From Stutzerimonas balearica DSM 6083 (GTDB lineage Bacteria; Pseudomonadota; Gammaproteobacteria; Pseudomonadales; Pseudomonadaceae), in assembly GCF_000818015.1 (NCBI RefSeq), contig NZ_CP007511.1, positions 2,366,501-2,430,500 on the forward strand: 64,000 nt of DNA, written 5' to 3'. A model generated the notes under the pieces. It saw nothing but the letters and a program-made list of their open reading frames with translations. It did no database searches and had not been told where the DNA came from. Made by a program: the position numbers and the translations under genes. Positions 31,019-39,824 of this stretch are shown piece after piece. Position 1 is the stretch's first letter; the number at the start of each line of letters is the position of its first letter.

Positions 31019-32962
31019 TCAGTCGGTCGCCTCGTCCAGCAGCTGCCTGACCTGCTCGAGCAGCGCAGCGGGCTCGAACGGCTTGGTCAACACGTCCATC
31101 CGCGCTTGCAGCAGGTTGCTGCGATTGACCGTCTTCTCGGCATAACCGGTCATGAACAATACCGGCAATGCTGGCAGGAGGCGGCGCGCAGCTTCCGCCA
31201 GTTGAGTCCCGCCCATCTTGGGCAGGCCGACGTCGGTGAGCAGCAGGTCGACGGCGCCGCCCTGCTCGAGCAAGGCCAATGCCTCGCTGGCATCGGCGAG
31301 GGGCGTGCAGCGATAGCCGGCGTCGGTCAGCAGTTCGGTGACCAGCAAGCGTACGGCAGGCATGTCTTCGACGATGAGCACATGTTCGCTACCACCTTTG
31401 TTGTGGCGCTGTGTCGCCCTGTCCACGCCGTTCACCGCCGCCTCGGCCGCGGCCGGCAGCAGAAGCGTGACTTCGGTGCCCTGCCCCAGCACGCTGCTGA
31501 TGCGCACTTCACCGCCCGACTGGCGGGCAAAGCCGTAGATGGTCGACAGGCCCAGCCCGGTGCCCTGGCCGAGCGGCTTGGTCGTGAAGAACGGATCGAA
31601 GACCTTGTGCAGCAACTTCGGATCGATGCCGACGCCGTCATCTCGGACGCTCAGCGCGACGTAGTCGCCGTCGTGCAGCTCCGTGCTGCCCTGCGAGTGC
31701 GCGGCATAGGAGGTGACGTGGATGTGCCCACCTTCGGGCAGCGCATCGCGCGCATTGATCACCAGATTGAGCAGCGCGTTGTCGAGCTGCACGGGATCGA
31801 CCAGCGCAACCGCCGGATGCGAGGTCAGATCCAGCGAAAGCTGGATGCGCTCGCCGATCGTCCGGCGCATGAAGTCTTCCAGCGAATGCACCCGCTCGTT
31901 GACGTCCACCGCCCGACTATCCAGCGGCTGCTGACGGGCGAAGGCCAGCAGCCGGTGGGTCAAGGCGGCAGCGTTGTTCGCCGAACCGAGAGCCATGTCG
32001 GCATAGCGCAGCACGTCCTCGATACGCCCCGAGGCGGCGCGCTGCTTGAGCAGGCCGATGCCGGTAATGATGCCGGTGAGCAAATTGTTGAAATCGTGCG
32101 CAATGCCGCCGGTGAGCTGGCCGAGGGCGTCCATCTTCTGGGCCTGCAGCAGCTGCGCCTCGGTGCGTGCGCGCTCGGCAACCTCCTGCGCGAGCTGCAG
32201 CTGCGCAGCGTCCAGCTGCTTGAGCTGCAGGCGCTCGCGGCGGCGCTGCTCGGTAACGTCCTCGACCAGCAGCAGGCCCTGGTCCGGCAGCCGGTAGGGC
32301 GACAGTAGCCATTCGGTTTCGTGCAGTTGGCCGTCGACCTGCACACGCAGCGAGCTGCGCCAGCGCTCGCGCGCCCGCAGTCGGGCGCGCATCTCTTCAA
32401 TGACCGCCGCCTGTCCCGGTGCAAAGCAGCATTGCAGGTCCGCATCGCCGCCCAACAGACGCTGGAAGGCCTGGTTGCTTTCATGAACCCTCAGGTTGGC
32501 GTCGATCACCGCAATGGGCGCGGTGATGTTGGCGAATATCTCGCGAAAGCGTTTTTCACTGTCACGCAGTGCCTGCTCGGCATCGCGCACGCGCAACTGG
32601 GTGCGCAGGGTCGCCAGCAGTACACCGGGGTCGATGGGGTGGATCAGATAGGCATCGGCTCCGGCATCGAGGCCGCTGATGATGTCGCGCGTCTCCACCG
32701 AAGCTGCCGAGACGTGGATGATCGGCAATACCGCGGTCTGCGGGTCGGCGCGCAGCTGGCGGGCGACGTCGAAACCGCTCATGTCCGGCAGGTTGACATC
32801 GAGGATGACCACGCTCACCGGAGACTGCGCGATGTGCGCCAGCCCTTCGCCACCGGTCCCGGCCTCGAGCACGCGATAGCCCTGGCGCTCCAGCACGCGG
32901 CGCATCGCATAACGGGTCGCGACGTTGTCATCGACGATCAGCAACCAGTCTTCACGCTTCAT
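31019..32962 (-). CDS. Hybrid histidine kinase: receiver-PAS-kinase-receiver
   Basis: A 647-residue cytosolic protein. An N-terminal receiver (about 5-125) has Asp55 as phospho-acceptor, but its usual Lys of the KP motif is replaced by His (AYLIHPIDP, position 108). A PAS domain (about 140-240) and a short coiled coil lead to a kinase core with His289 in GGIAHDFNNLL and an ATP-binding domain (N-box NLVINARDAL, then DDGVGI and GTGLGLSTIYGF). A second receiver (about 528-645) has LLLTDVGLP and VLTKPF. The ATG at 32962 overlaps the stop of the upstream kinase gene by 11 bp. It is the last gene of the stressosome operon and probably part of its output. Confidence 0.9.
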   Translation of the reverse strand: MKREDWLLIVDDNVATRYAMRRVLERQGYRVLEAGTGGEGLAHIAQSPVSVVILDVNLPDMSGFDVARQLRADPQTAVLPIIHVSAASVETRDIISGLDAGADAYLIHPIDPGVLLATLRTQLRVRDAEQALRDSEKRFREIFANITAPIAVIDANLRVHESNQAFQRLLGGDADLQCCFAPGQAAVIEEMRARLRARERWRSSLRVQVDGQLHETEWLLSPYRLPDQGLLLVEDVTEQRRRERLQLKQLDAAQLQLAQEVAERARTEAQLLQAQKMDALGQLTGGIAHDFNNLLTGIITGIGLLKQRAASGRIEDVLRYADMALGSANNAAALTHRLLAFARQQPLDSRAVDVNERVHSLEDFMRRTIGERIQLSLDLTSHPAVALVDPVQLDNALLNLVINARDALPEGGHIHVTSYAAHSQGSTELHDGDYVALSVRDDGVGIDPKLLHKVFDPFFTTKPLGQGTGLGLSTIYGFARQSGGEVRISSVLGQGTEVTLLLPAAAEAAVNGVDRATQRHNKGGSEHVLIVEDMPAVRLLVTELLTDAGYRCTPLADASEALALLEQGGAVDLLLTDVGLPKMGGTQLAEAARRLLPALPVLFMTGYAEKTVNRSNLLQARMDVLTKPFEPAALLEQVRQLLDEATD

Positions 32963-33806
32963 CGGCCGCTCCCGCCGCGATGGCATGGGGTATCACCACA
33001 TAGAACAGCGACCCCTTGCCCGGTTCGCTCTCGACGCCGACATGGCCGCCGAGCAGTTCGGCGAAGCGCTTGCACAGAGCCAGGCCGAGTCCGGTGCCGC
33101 GCAAGCGCTTCTGCAGGGGGCTATCGATCTGACTGAAGTCCTCGAACAGATTGCTCTGCAGGTCCGCAGGAATGCCGATACCGGTATCGCTGACGGCGAA
33201 ACGCACTTCGCGCTCGTTCTCCATCCGCGCCGATACCCTGACTTCGCCCGATGGCGTGAATTTCAGCGCGTTGGAAATGTAGTTGCGCAGAACCTGCGCC
33301 AGCTTCTTGTCGTCGGTGTAGAGCCGCGGAATGCCCTCCGGCTCTTCGAAGATCAGATCGACCGAATCGCCTTCGACGATCGGTCGGAACATGCCACGCA
33401 AGGCGGAGAACAGGTCGAGCATGTCGAACCAGGCCGGCGAGATGCTGATGCGCCCGGCCTCGATCTTGGCCAGGTCGAGCAGGTCGCCGACCATGTCGCT
33501 CAGCTCGCCGGCCGCCGAGCGAATGAAGGCGATCTGCCTTTGCTGCTCCGCGTTCAGCGGGCCGTCCAGCTCGTCGCTGAGCAGCCGCGCGATACTCAGG
33601 ATCGAGCCCAGCGGCGTGCGGAACTCATGGCTCATGTAGGAGAGAAAGCGACTCTTGAGGTCGGACGCCTCACGCAGCGCTTCGGCCTGGATGTCGAGCT
33701 CGGCGTAAAGCGCGAGGACGCCCTGGTTGGTTTCGTCCAGCTCCGCGCGCAGGGATTCGTTCTCCTGGCGCAGTCGCTCGATGAGCTGCTCGCTCGAATC
33801 AGTCAC
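32952..33806 (-). CDS. Soluble histidine kinase of the stressosome operon
   Basis: A 284-residue kinase without membrane segments. An N-terminal coiled coil (about 1-50) leads to the dimerisation domain with His60 in SYMSHEFRTPLGS and an ATP-binding domain (NYISNALKFTPSG, DTGIGI, RGTGLGLALCKR). It starts at a GTG that overlaps the stop of the RsbX-like gene by 8 bp. Lacking a sensor domain of its own, it is likely controlled by released RsbT or another partner, and passes phosphate to the downstream hybrid protein. Confidence 0.9.
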   Translation of the reverse strand: MTDSSEQLIERLRQENESLRAELDETNQGVLALYAELDIQAEALREASDLKSRFLSYMSHEFRTPLGSILSIARLLSDELDGPLNAEQQRQIAFIRSAAGELSDMVGDLLDLAKIEAGRISISPAWFDMLDLFSALRGMFRPIVEGDSVDLIFEEPEGIPRLYTDDKKLAQVLRNYISNALKFTPSGEVRVSARMENEREVRFAVSDTGIGIPADLQSNLFEDFSQIDSPLQKRLRGTGLGLALCKRFAELLGGHVGVESEPGKGSLFYVVIPHAIAAGAADEA

Positions 33807-34812
33807 TCAGGGCCTCCAGGGCGATTGCCATCACGGTCACGTCGTCTCGGCCTCGGCGAAAGTCGCGGTGCAGGACCGCGGCGATGACGGCTGGATGCCG
33901 AAACCGCAGCCCCGGATAGTCGTCCAGACTCCAGCGCGAACGCAGACCATCGCTGAACAGCACCAGCAGCTGGCCCGCGATATCCGGGTAATCGAAGCTC
34001 TGCACCTTGCGGAACTGGGCGCCGACGATGCCCGGCAGCGATACCAGCCCACGCGCTTTGCCAGGCCCCAGCAGCGTGACGCCGATATTGCCGATACCGG
34101 CAAAGGTCAGGCGCCCCTGCCCGGCCTCGAATTGCGCGAGCGCCACGGCGCCTCCACGCGTCGAGGTCATGGCCTGGTTCATTTCGCTGAAGAGCATGGA
34201 TGGGGAGTCGAAGGGCGCCTGGGCAAATGCCCGGGTACCGGCTCTGGCGGCGTGTTCGGCGTCCTCGCCATGGCCGAGCCCGTCGATCAGCACGACGCTC
34301 AGCCGTGCGCCATCGGCTACCAGATGCCAGCCATCACCACAGGCCGTCTCGCCCTCCAGTGCCTGGTGCATGACACCCAGCGGCAGATCACGCGCGCCGC
34401 CGCGCGGATACACCCGCGCCATCACCACCGAGCCACGCCCCTCGGAATAGGCGTCGAACACATCGGCCTGCCGCTGCAGCGCGCCAAGCCCGGAGCCCTG
34501 GGTGCCACGGGTGGAATAGCCGTCGACCTGGCAGATGCCGAGATCGAAACCCGGCCCGCGATCGACGGCCAGGACTTCCACGCCCTGGCAGTCGCGCCCC
34601 GGCACGGCGCGCAGGTAGAGAACGCCCGCATCGGCATGCTTGAGCAGATTGGTGCCCAGTTCCATGGTGACCAGCGCCACGCGTCCGGCGGCGGTTTCAT
34701 CCAGCCCGACCGACTCGGCCAGGCGCTGCGCCACGCGGCGGGCGTAGCCGAGCTGGCTGGCTTCCTCGATGGGTAGCACCTCGTTCACGGTGCCGGGCAG
34801 ACTCAGTTCCAT
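33799..34812 (-). CDS. RsbX-like protein: ATP-binding domain plus SpoIIE-type phosphatase
   Basis: A 337-residue protein. The N-terminal part (about 1-130) resembles an anti-sigma-factor ATPase domain (MELGTNLLKHADAG, DRGPGFD, GSGLGAL), and the C-terminal part (about 140-335) is a PP2C/SpoIIE phosphatase with metal-binding acidic residues in LIDGLGHGEDAE and the late GRDDVTVM. In stressosome systems RsbX removes phosphate from RsbR and RsbS to reset the signal. The ATG at 34812 overlaps the rsbT stop by 10 bp; a longer upstream frame is only the shadow of rsbT. Confidence 0.85.
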   Translation of the reverse strand: MELSLPGTVNEVLPIEEASQLGYARRVAQRLAESVGLDETAAGRVALVTMELGTNLLKHADAGVLYLRAVPGRDCQGVEVLAVDRGPGFDLGICQVDGYSTRGTQGSGLGALQRQADVFDAYSEGRGSVVMARVYPRGGARDLPLGVMHQALEGETACGDGWHLVADGARLSVVLIDGLGHGEDAEHAARAGTRAFAQAPFDSPSMLFSEMNQAMTSTRGGAVALAQFEAGQGRLTFAGIGNIGVTLLGPGKARGLVSLPGIVGAQFRKVQSFDYPDIAGQLLVLFSDGLRSRWSLDDYPGLRFRHPAVIAAVLHRDFRRGRDDVTVMAIALEALSD

Positions 34813-35207
34813 CGCACGATCGTGACGCGTGTGCCGGCACCCGGGGTGCTGGCGATATCGAACTCGTCCACCAGGCGCCGCGCGCCGGTCAGGCCGAGGC
34901 CCAGGCCACCCCCGGACGTCCAGCCATCGGTCAGCGCCAGCTTGAGGTCGGGAATGCCGGGGCCCTCGTCGCGAAAGACCAGGCGGATGCCCTTGCGCAG
35001 GCCGTCTTCGAGCACCTCCCAATCCATGTCGCCGCCACCACCGTAGACCACGGTGTTGCGCGCCAGCTCGCTGACCGCAGTGACCAGCTTGGTCTGGTCG
35101 ACCAGGCGCAGCCCGCACTCCTGGGCCAGCTTGCGCACCGCCTGGCGCGCCAACACCACGTCCTGCTCGATGCGAACCGGATGGGTGCCGCTGCTGAGCG
35201 TATTCAT
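34803..35207 (-). CDS. rsbT: RsbT-type switch kinase
   Basis: A 134-residue GHKL kinase. The N-box reads ELARNTVVYGGGG, the G1 box DEGPGIPDL and the G2 box GGGLGLGLTGARRL. In Gram-positive stressosomes RsbT phosphorylates RsbR and RsbS, leaves the complex and activates a downstream partner. Here its direct partner is unknown. Overlaps of 4 bp with rsbS and 10 bp with the next gene show tight translational coupling. Confidence 0.92.
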   Translation of the reverse strand: MNTLSSGTHPVRIEQDVVLARQAVRKLAQECGLRLVDQTKLVTAVSELARNTVVYGGGGDMDWEVLEDGLRKGIRLVFRDEGPGIPDLKLALTDGWTSGGGLGLGLTGARRLVDEFDIASTPGAGTRVTIVRWN

Positions 35208-35566
35208 GCCTGGCCCATGCGCGAGCGCAGCAGGTTCATGCCGCGCTCGACGTCGAGCGCCGTACTCACGCCGGGCAGGGTCAGCCCCAGCTCCACCAGG
35301 GTGATCGCCACCGCCGGCTGCATGCCCACCACCACGGTCTCGGCATCCATGATCCGGGCGATGCCGGAAATCGTGCTGATCATCCGGCCGATGAAGGAAT
35401 CGACCATGTCGAGGGCCGAAATGTCGATCAGCACGCCACGCGCCGAAGTCGCGCTGATCCGTTCGGACAGGTCGTCCTGCAGGGTCATGGCCAGCTGATC
35501 GTGCATGTCGACCTGGATGGTCACGAGCAGGAACTCGCCCATCCGCAGGATTGGGATGCGCTCCAT
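35204..35566 (-). CDS. rsbS: RsbS-type stressosome scaffold (STAS domain)
   Basis: A 120-residue single STAS domain protein. The likely phospho-acceptor is Ser57 in ALDMVDSFIGR, at the position equivalent to the RsbS serine of Bacillus. Segments LRMGEFLLVTIQVDMHD and GVLIDISALD are typical. It forms the stressosome core with RsbR. The ATG shares its A with the rsbR stop codon (TGATG). Confidence 0.92.
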   Translation of the reverse strand: MERIPILRMGEFLLVTIQVDMHDQLAMTLQDDLSERISATSARGVLIDISALDMVDSFIGRMISTISGIARIMDAETVVVGMQPAVAITLVELGLTLPGVSTALDVERGMNLLRSRMGQA

Positions 35567-36414
35567 CAGGACACCTTGTTGACGGTCAGGCCGGTCCGGC
35601 TCAGCGCCAGCGCCAGCGCGTCGGCCAGGTTGGCCTTGGTGACGATTTCCTGCAGGTCGAGGCCCAGGTGGACGATGGTCTGCGCGATCTGTGGGCGCAC
35701 GCCGCTGATGATGCAGTCGGCGCCCATCAGGCGGATCGCCGTCACGGTCTTGAGCAGGTGCTGCGCGACCAGCGTATCCACGGTCGGAACGCCCGTGATG
35801 TCGATGATGGCGATCTGCGAGCCGGTGTCGACGATGCGCTGCAGGAGCGACTCCATGACGACCTGGGTGCGCTGCGAATCGAGGGTGCCGATCATCGGCA
35901 GGGCGAGGATGCCGTCCCACAGCTTGACCACCGGCGTCGACAGTTCGAGCAACTCTTCCTGCTGCCGCTTGATCACCGCCTCGCGCGACTTCTGGAAGGT
36001 ACGGATGGTGTGCATGGCCAGGGTGTCGATGAACTCGGACACGGCCCACAGCTGCTCGACGAAAAACATCGGCTCGTCGGTGAACTCGCGCTGCAGCAGC
36101 ACCATCACCGGGCGCTTGAGCGAGAAGATGAAGCCGGCCGTCTGCTGCGAATCGACGCCCTTCACGGCCCACGCGTGGGAAAGCTTTTCGAGGAAATGGC
36201 GCATCTCGTCACGCTCGGACGAGGCCACACTGCCGGGCGTGCCGGCCTCCAGGCCGCGAATGAACAGGCGCAGGAATTCGGTCATCTGCTGCTGCAGTTC
36301 GCCGGGCTTGAGTGCCGCCTGCGAGGCGGTCTCCAGGTCAGCGGCCCAGTTCTTGAGCAATTCGGCGTGATTACCCCGGAGAACGTCCACGGTGCGATGG
36401 TTGAGGCTGGTCAT
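35566..36414 (-). CDS. rsbR: RsbR-type stressosome sensor/scaffold
   Basis: A 282-residue protein. The N-terminal two-thirds (about 1-160) form a helical RsbRD_N-like sensory domain, not a globin like RsbRA. The C-terminal STAS domain (about 160-275) carries DITGVPTVDT and SGVRPQIAQT, with candidate phospho-threonines at 214 and 246. The frame is open further upstream, but the ATG at 36414 has AGAAGGGG ahead of it and matches the domain start. It is the first gene of the rsbR-S-T-X-kinase-hybrid operon; its input signal is unknown. Confidence 0.9.
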   Translation of the reverse strand: MTSLNHRTVDVLRGNHAELLKNWAADLETASQAALKPGELQQQMTEFLRLFIRGLEAGTPGSVASSERDEMRHFLEKLSHAWAVKGVDSQQTAGFIFSLKRPVMVLLQREFTDEPMFFVEQLWAVSEFIDTLAMHTIRTFQKSREAVIKRQQEELLELSTPVVKLWDGILALPMIGTLDSQRTQVVMESLLQRIVDTGSQIAIIDITGVPTVDTLVAQHLLKTVTAIRLMGADCIISGVRPQIAQTIVHLGLDLQEIVTKANLADALALALSRTGLTVNKVS

Positions 36415-36659
36415 GAAACCCCTTCTCCCCTGGGGGCTGTGTGCCTGGATAAAAAGCTGAGAATAAGAAAGCGGCGCGTCGGAGACGTTCCGTGCAGCTG
36501 GCGGAGTATCGACGGACAAGACAGAAAGAGCGGCGCCGGAGGGCGCGCCGGGCAGAGAGTAAACAGCAGGCCATGCTTTTGCCAGCAAATCGGCCGTGAT
36601 CGGCCAGGCGGTAAAATCGCCAAGCGCTTGATCGCGCGCAAGAAGCCAGCTGATCGAAA

Positions 36660-36688
36660 TTGTCGTGAACGACCGCTGCGCCTAGACT
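36660..36688 (+). promoter_or_regulatory. Predicted promoter giving a leaderless transcript
   Basis: TTGTCG (36660-36665), a 17-bp spacer and TAGACT (36683-36688). The expected transcription start falls at about 36695, exactly the ATG of the next gene, which has no Shine-Dalgarno. Confidence 0.4.
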
Positions 36689-36694
36689 CGCCGC

Positions 36695-37045
36695 ATGAAG
36701 TCGCCCCTCCGCCTGTTTCTCGTACTGCTGTTCGCGCTTGCGCTGCCCATCAACGGGATGGCGCAACTGCTCATGCCGGCAGCCGCCCCGAAACAGCAGG
36801 CGATGCACCGGATGCATGCGATGCATGATCCGGGTGCGCCTCAGGCGGAGGCCCCCTGCCAGGACCACCAACAGGGCCACGCCACGCTGTGCAAGAGCGG
36901 GCAGGAATGCAAGACGGCCAGCATCCTGCAGGTCGTCGCGGTAAAAGCGCCACTGCTGTTCCCTGCCACGCCCCAGGCGACGGCCTACCCGGCACTGATC
37001 CCCTCCCATCTCAAGGATGCCGTCTGGCATCCACCCCGCGCCTGA
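36695..37045 (+). CDS. Small secreted His/Met-rich protein, probable metal binder
   Basis: A 116-residue protein with a signal peptide (about residues 1-23, ending NGMAQ). The mature part has a His/Met-rich stretch (HRMHAMHDPG) and four histidines and three cysteines around CQDHQQGHATLCKSGQEC, a composition expected of a periplasmic copper/silver binder. The C-terminal WHPPR recalls CopL-like proteins. It stands 95 bp ahead of the CusCBA-type operon in the same direction, so it is probably part of the same metal response. Confidence 0.7.
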   Translation: MKSPLRLFLVLLFALALPINGMAQLLMPAAAPKQQAMHRMHAMHDPGAPQAEAPCQDHQQGHATLCKSGQECKTASILQVVAVKAPLLFPATPQATAYPALIPSHLKDAVWHPPRA

Positions 37046-37140
37046 ATTCCGCTGTGTTCACCAAGGCTGCCCGCGTCTGACCGACCGGGCGGGTGACGCG
37101 TGCCCGTCGGCACGCATGGCTGATCAGGACTTCATCGCCA

Positions 37141-38394
37141 ATGAAATACCCCCTTTATCGGGCACGCCCCCTGCTGGCGGCCCTCGCCGTGGGCGCCCTT
37201 GCGTTCGCGGGCAGTGCGCATGCGCTGACGCTCGCGCAGACGCTGGGCATCGCCGAACAACAGGCCCCTTCGCTGCAGGCCCAGGCGGCCAACGCACAGG
37301 CCGCGCGCAGCACCCTCACCCCCGCCGGCGAACTGCCGGACCCCAAGCTCAAGCTCGGCATCCAGAGCCTGCCGATCGAAGGCGACAACCGCTGGCAGGT
37401 CGACCAGGACGGCATGACCATGCAGATGATCGGCCTCATGCAGGAGGTGCCCAACCGCGCCAAGCGCCAGGCGCGCGTCGAGGCGGCGCAGGCCGGCGTC
37501 GCACTGGCCGATGTCCAGCACAGCCTGGCGCGACTGCAGGTTCGCCAGCGCGCCGCCGAAGCCTGGATCGCCGCCCTCGCGGTACAGCGCAAGCTGAAGC
37601 TGTTCGCCCAGCTCTATGACGAGAACCGCCTGTTCGCCCGCGCCATCGCCGCCCGCCTGGCCGGCGGCCGCGGGCAGACGGCCGAAGGCGTACTGGCGCG
37701 CCAGGAAGAGGCGCTGCTGGCCGAACAGGAGGACGCTCTGCGCCGCGACCAGCGCATCGCCCGCGCCGCGCTGGCCCGCTGGGTCGGTAGCGCGGCAGAC
37801 GACCCGCTGGAGGGCGACTGGCCGCAGTGGTCCGCGGCGCCCGAGCACTATCGGCACGGCCTCGCGCAGCACCCCGCCCTGCTCGCCTACGAGCCGATGA
37901 GCCGCCAGGCCGAGGCCCGCGTGCGCGAAGCCGTCGCCGAGAAGACGCCCGACTGGAGCTGGAGCGTGGACTACCTGCGCCGCGGCCGCGAGTACGGTGA
38001 CATGGTCAACCTCACCCTGAGCTTCGACCTGCCGCTGTTCGTTGGCTCGCGGCAGGGGCCGAAGATCGCCGCCGAGCGCGCCCGCCTGGTCGCCGTGGAA
38101 GCCGAACGCGAAGCGCTGGAGCGCGAGCATCGCCAGGAACTGGCCGCCGATCTCGCCGAATACGAGCGCCTCGACAGGGCCCTGGCGCGCCTGGACGACA
38201 CCCTGCTGCCGCTCGCCGAAGAAAAGGTCGCGCTGGCCATGGCCGACTACCGCGCCGGACGCGGCGAGCAGATGGCCGTGGTCGAGGCCCGCCGCCAGCG
38301 CATCGAAACCCGCCTGCGTCGCATCGACCTGGCACGTGATCGCGCCCTGAACAACGCCCGCCTGCATTTCGCCTTTGAGGAGACCCGCCCATGA
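37141..38394 (+). CDS. CusC/CzcC-like outer-membrane efflux channel (TolC family)
   Basis: A 417-residue outer-membrane factor. A signal peptide (MKYPLYRARPLLAALAVGA..., cleaved after SAHA) is followed by two repeats of long alpha-helical hairpins typical of TolC-type proteins. It forms the exit duct of a tripartite heavy-metal pump. The ATG at 37141 is used since it starts the signal peptide; an in-frame ATG at 37093 would spoil it. Its stop overlaps the start of the adaptor gene by 4 bp. Confidence 0.88.
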   Translation: MKYPLYRARPLLAALAVGALAFAGSAHALTLAQTLGIAEQQAPSLQAQAANAQAARSTLTPAGELPDPKLKLGIQSLPIEGDNRWQVDQDGMTMQMIGLMQEVPNRAKRQARVEAAQAGVALADVQHSLARLQVRQRAAEAWIAALAVQRKLKLFAQLYDENRLFARAIAARLAGGRGQTAEGVLARQEEALLAEQEDALRRDQRIARAALARWVGSAADDPLEGDWPQWSAAPEHYRHGLAQHPALLAYEPMSRQAEARVREAVAEKTPDWSWSVDYLRRGREYGDMVNLTLSFDLPLFVGSRQGPKIAAERARLVAVEAEREALEREHRQELAADLAEYERLDRALARLDDTLLPLAEEKVALAMADYRAGRGEQMAVVEARRQRIETRLRRIDLARDRALNNARLHFAFEETRP

Positions 38395-39824
38395 CCTTCC
38401 GACTCAAGCCACTGGCGGCCACGCTCGCCCTCGCAGCCGGCCTCTGTGCCGGCCCGCTTCTCACCGCGACCGTTCAGGCCGCCGAGCAGAGCGAGCGCCC
38501 GGTGCTCTACTGGTACGACCCGATGAAACCGCAGCAGCACTTCGACAAGCCCGGCAAGTCGCCCTTCATGGACATGGACCTGGTGCCGCGCTACGCCGAC
38601 GAAGGCGGCCAGGCCGCGTCGCTGCGCATCGATGCCCGGGTCGTCCAGAACCTCGGCATGCGCCTGGCCAGCGTGCGCCGCGAGACGATCGGTCAGTCGC
38701 TGTCGGCGTCCGGCGTGCTGGCTTTCGACGAGCGTGACGTCGCCATCGTGCAGACGCGCAGCGCCGGCTTCGTCGAGCGTGTCTACGGGCATGCCCCCGA
38801 GGACGTGCTGGCCGAGGGCGCGCCGCTGGCCGATCTGCTGATTCCCGAGTGGGCGGCCGCGCAGGAGGAATACCTGGCGCTGCGCGGCATCGGCCAGCCC
38901 GACCTGCTCGCCGCCGCCCGCCAGCGGCTGCGCCTGGCCGGGATGCCGGCGGCACTGATCGCCGAACTGGAGCGCACGGGCAAGCCGCGACGGGTATGGA
39001 CGGTGGTCAGCCCCACGGCCGGCGTGTTGCGTGAACTCGAAGTGCGCGAAGGCATGAGCCTGCCGGCCGGCGCCTCGTTGGCGCGGATCAACGGGCTGGA
39101 CAAGGTCTGGCTGGAGGTGGCGATCCCCGAGGCGCAGGCCGCTCAGCTCGCCCCGGAGCAATCGGTCATCGCACGTCTGCCCGCCTTTGCCGGCGAACGC
39201 ATCGAAGGCCGTATCCAGGCCGTGCTGCCCCAGGCCAACCTGGACAGCCGCACGGTGCGCGTGCGGGTCGAACTGCCCAACCCGCAGCAGCGCCTGCGCC
39301 CGGGCATGACCGCCGAGGTGACGCTCAAGCGCGAGGCGCAAGCGGCGCTGCTGGTGCCGACCGAGGCGGTGATCCGCACCGGCCGGCGCAGCCTGGTGAT
39401 GCTCGCCGAGGGTGAGGGCCGCTACCGCCCGGTGGCGATCCGTACCGGCCGCGAATTCGACGACAGCACCGAGGTGCTCGAAGGCCTGCAGGCCGGCCAG
39501 CAGGTGGTCGCCTCCGGGCAGTTCCTGCTCGATTCCGAGGCCAGCCTACGCGGCTTGACTGTCGAGGCCGCGTCCGCGGCGACGCCTGCCCCTGAGCTGC
39601 ACGAGGCCGAAGGCACTGTGGTCGGCATCGAGGACGGCATGCTCGGGCTGGCCCACGGGCCGTTCCGTTCGCTGAACATGCCGGGCATGACCATGCCCTT
39701 TCCAGTCGCCAGCGAAGCCCTGCTCGACGGCCTGAAGAGTGGCGACCGCGTGCGTGTCGCGGCGCGGCAAAGCGACGAAGGTCTGATCATCGAACGCATC
39801 GAGAAGCTCGGAGGCCAGCCATGA
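38391..39824 (+). CDS. cusB: CusB-like RND adaptor with fused C-terminal CusF-like domain
   Basis: A 477-residue periplasmic adaptor. After a signal peptide (about 1-30) comes the heavy-metal-binding YHS-like segment [19 protein letters not shown]. The membrane-fusion body (about 60-390) includes [17 protein letters not shown] and [20 protein letters not shown]. The last 80 residues (about 400-477) form a CusF-like domain, [19 protein letters not shown] followed by [12 protein letters not shown], with the Met-x-Met copper/silver ligand pair. This domain is not part of E. coli CusB. It could hand metal directly to CusA. It overlaps the genes on both sides by 4 bp. Confidence 0.9.
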   Translation: MTFRLKPLAATLALAAGLCAGPLLTATVQAAEQSERPVLYWYDPMKPQQHFDKPGKSPFMDMDLVPRYADEGGQAASLRIDARVVQNLGMRLASVRRETIGQSLSASGVLAFDERDVAIVQTRSAGFVERVYGHAPEDVLAEGAPLADLLIPEWAAAQEEYLALRGIGQPDLLAAARQRLRLAGMPAALIAELERTGKPRRVWTVVSPTAGVLRELEVREGMSLPAGASLARINGLDKVWLEVAIPEAQAAQLAPEQSVIARLPAFAGERIEGRIQAVLPQANLDSRTVRVRVELPNPQQRLRPGMTAEVTLKREAQAALLVPTEAVIRTGRRSLVMLAEGEGRYRPVAIRTGREFDDSTEVLEGLQAGQQVVASGQFLLDSEASLRGLTVEAASAATPAPELHEAEGTVVGIEDGMLGLAHGPFRSLNMPGMTMPFPVASEALLDGLKSGDRVRVAARQSDEGLIIERIEKLGGQP

